Part shown: piece by piece, positions 62,605 through 64,000 of the stretch | How positions within the stretch are numbered: the stretch's first letter is position 1 | Layout: the number at the start of each line of letters is the position of its first letter | NCBI GenBank assembly: GCA_014654705.1 | Contig: JACVZY010000018.1 | Span: 1 to 64,000, forward strand | Length of the DNA: 64,000 nucleotides | Source: Ignavibacteria bacterium | GTDB taxonomy: Bacteria > Bacteroidota > Ignavibacteria > Kapaibacteriales > UBA4661 | Direction: 5' to 3' | The notes under the pieces: model-generated | Told to the model about the DNA's origin: nothing | The model's database searches: none | What the model saw: only the letters and a program-made list of their open reading frames with translations | Made by a program: the position numbers and the translations under genes

Positions 62605-63471
62605 ATGCCACGCATCATCAAATCCGGGCTAATTCAAATGAGCCTTCCCAAAACCGAAGGCGAAGGAACGATTCAAGAAATCGTTAATGCAATGGTGGAT
62701 AAGCATATACCCTACATCGAAGAAGCCGGGAAACAAGGCGTACAAATCTTGTGTTTGCAGGAAATTTTCAACACGCCCTATTTTTGCCCCGGTCAAGACA
62801 AACAGTGGTATGCGTCCGCCGAAATGATTCCGGGACCAACCACCGAGCGCATGGCAGAATATGCGAAAAAATACAACATGGTCATCATCGTGCCGATTTA
62901 CGAAAAAGAGCAAGCGGGAGTATTCTACAACACGGCAGCAGTAATTGATGCGGATGGAAAGTATTTGGGTAAATACCGCAAAAATCATATTCCGCACACA
63001 TCAGGCTTTTGGGAAAAGTTTTTCTTTAAGCCGGGTAATTTAGGCTATCCGGTGTTTCAGACGAAATACGCCAAAGTGGGCGTGTACATTTGCTACGACC
63101 GCCATTTCCCTGATGGTGCGCGGTGTCTGGGGCTGAACGGTGCGGAAATTGTCTATAATCCATCAGCAACAGTTGCGGGTTTGTCGCAATACTTATGGAA
63201 ATTGGAGCAGCCCGCACACGCTGCTGCGAACGGCTATTTTATGGGCTGCATCAACCGCGTTGGCACGGAAAAGCCGTGGAATCTGGGTAAATTTTACGGC
63301 ACGTCGTACTTTGTTGACCCACGCGGACAAATTTTCGCCAGCGCATCGGAAGATAACGATGAATTGCTTGTGGCGGAGTTTGATTTAGACATGATAGACG
63401 AAGTACGCGCTACATGGCAGTTCTTCCGCGACCGCCGACCGGAGACCTACGGCAAATTGGTGGAGTTGTAA
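62605..63471 (+). CDS. Beta-ureidopropionase (N-carbamoyl-beta-alanine amidohydrolase)
   Basis: The 288-residue enzyme of the nitrilase superfamily has the catalytic triad Glu53 (CLQEIF), Lys126 (KYRKNHIP) and Cys163 (VYICYDRHFPDGAR). It releases ammonia and CO2 from N-carbamoyl-beta-alanine, giving beta-alanine. Its length fits the bacterial carbamoylase group. The gene lies between dihydropyrimidinase and the dihydropyrimidine dehydrogenase subunit, matching the third step of the reductive pathway. An N-carbamoylputrescine amidase is a less likely alternative given the context. Confidence 0.92.
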   Translation: MPRIIKSGLIQMSLPKTEGEGTIQEIVNAMVDKHIPYIEEAGKQGVQILCLQEIFNTPYFCPGQDKQWYASAEMIPGPTTERMAEYAKKYNMVIIVPIYEKEQAGVFYNTAAVIDADGKYLGKYRKNHIPHTSGFWEKFFFKPGNLGYPVFQTKYAKVGVYICYDRHFPDGARCLGLNGAEIVYNPSATVAGLSQYLWKLEQPAHAAANGYFMGCINRVGTEKPWNLGKFYGTSYFVDPRGQIFASASEDNDELLVAEFDLDMIDEVRATWQFFRDRRPETYGKLVEL

Positions 63472-63490
63472 TCCACAACAAGCGCGTCAT

Positions 63491-63566
63491 GGAGTGCGGA
63501 ATTTTAATTCCGCAGCAAGCATTAAAGCGGGTAGCGTATGCTGGCGGAATTAAAATTCCGCACTCC
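63491..63566. repeat. REPIN-like inverted repeat
   Basis: A perfect 23-base arm (63491-63513) pairs with 63544-63566. The core of each arm, GCGGAATTTTAATTCCGC, is itself palindromic, so two hairpins or one long stem can form. It lies 20 bases after the ureidopropionase stop and before the dehydrogenase subunit gene. Confidence 0.65.
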
Positions 63567-63652
63567 GCAGGAAATACCCATGTTGTATTCCTTTGCGCTT
63601 TTTGCGTAAATTCTTTGCCTGAAAATTTTCCAAACCCCAATCCTTCGTCGTT

Positions 63653-64000
63653 ATGCCACTCGAAAGCCAGCGCCTCGCGCCTGAAGAATACAAACGTAAT
63701 TTTGCAGACCTGCATCCGCCCTTTGAACTCTTAGACACGGCGTTTATCGAAGCAAATCGTTGTCTCTATTGCTACGATGCGCCCTGCACGAAGTCCTGCC
63801 CAACGAGCATTGACGTGCCGCAATTCATCAAGCAGATTTCGACAGGAAACATCAAGGGTTCGGCGGAAACGATTTTTTCTGCAAATATCATGGGTGGCGG
63901 ATGCGCAAAGGTGTGTCCCGTCGAAAAGCTCTGCGAAGGCGCGTGCGTCTATAATCTCTTGCACGAAGAGCCGATTGCCATCGCCAAACTTCAGCGTTTT
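63653..64000 (+). CDS. Dihydropyrimidine dehydrogenase Fe-S/FAD subunit (PreT-like), partial
   Basis: From ATG 63653 the frame is open to the window edge (116 residues); the C-terminal part is cut off. Two clusters of four Cys (37, 40, 45, 49 in CLYCYDAPCTKSC, and 84, 88, 94, 98 in CAKVCPVEKLCEGAC) match the N-terminal Fe-S domain of PreT/PydA-type subunits and of glutamate synthase small chains. The subunit would pass electrons from NAD(P)H to the pyrimidine-reducing partner, the first step of the pathway. GltD is the alternative, but dihydropyrimidinase and ureidopropionase upstream favour dihydropyrimidine dehydrogenase. Confidence 0.85.
   Translation, partial: MPLESQRLAPEEYKRNFADLHPPFELLDTAFIEANRCLYCYDAPCTKSCPTSIDVPQFIKQISTGNIKGSAETIFSANIMGGGCAKVCPVEKLCEGACVYNLLHEEPIAIAKLQRF

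Overview
The window looks like a piece of chromosome from a Gram-negative bacterium of the Bacteroidota/Chlorobiota/Kapabacteria group. Three secreted proteins end in the type A sorting domain of the type IX secretion system (a subtilase at 6352-11961, a 3420-residue adhesin at 15587-25849 and a small TIG protein at 55065-55706). There are also outer-membrane beta-barrel, TonB, RND and BatA/BatD-type genes, one promoter-like TAnnTTTG element, and short palindromic repeats between genes. Base composition is near 47-48% G+C throughout and no obvious foreign island stands out. I saw no rRNA, tRNA, CRISPR array or complete insertion sequence.

Layout. 1-1923 (minus): a TonB protein, an ECF sigma factor and a partial anti-sigma protein form one operon; the last gene joins an anti-sigma-like cytoplasmic part to a TonB-like membrane and proline-rich part. 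2091-6269 (minus): an RND efflux permease and an outer-membrane barrel. 6352-11961 (minus): a large secreted subtilase. 12387-15380 (plus): phosphohexomutase, CdsA and an acyltransferase, an envelope-precursor operon. 15587-25849 (minus): the giant adhesin. 25850-27283: repeat-rich intergenic DNA around one small gene. 27284-36294: NlpC/P60 lipoprotein, an ATP-grasp-like protein, MFS transporter, serine hydrolase, MATE transporter, NrnA, a charged exported helical protein behind a phased TTAAC operator, and CoaX. 36816-42222: carB, a TraB/GumN protein and a family 3 hexosaminidase.

42236-49766 (plus) is a surface-sugar cassette: PseI-type nonulosonate synthase, aldo/keto reductase, SpsF-type cytidylyltransferase, class III aminotransferase, PseA/WbpG-type sugar amidotransferase, HisH, a 2TM protein, and a HisF-like protein in which the catalytic Asp11 is Gln. 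HisH and HisF therefore probably feed ammonia to the sugar amidotransferase rather than make histidine. 49987-57494 holds a BatD-like protein, a small unknown, MnmH, a ComM-type ATPase, Era with an insertion, the small sorting-domain protein, a CoA-type Nudix hydrolase and BatA.

57708-64000 is a divergent reductive pyrimidine catabolism locus. An NCS1 permease and an omega-aminotransferase lie on the minus strand. Dihydropyrimidinase, beta-ureidopropionase and the start of the Fe-S subunit of dihydropyrimidine dehydrogenase lie on the plus strand. Together they would import uracil or thymine, reduce it, open the ring, remove the carbamoyl group and transaminate the beta-amino acid.

The most unusual points are the anti-sigma/TonB chimera in a TonB-sigma operon, the HisF-like protein lacking Asp11, the phased TTAAC array, the roughly 130-residue insertion in the NCS1 permease, the duplicated architecture and odd signal region of the giant adhesin, and two same-size palindrome pairs plus a related single unit that has become the coding sequence of a signal peptide.
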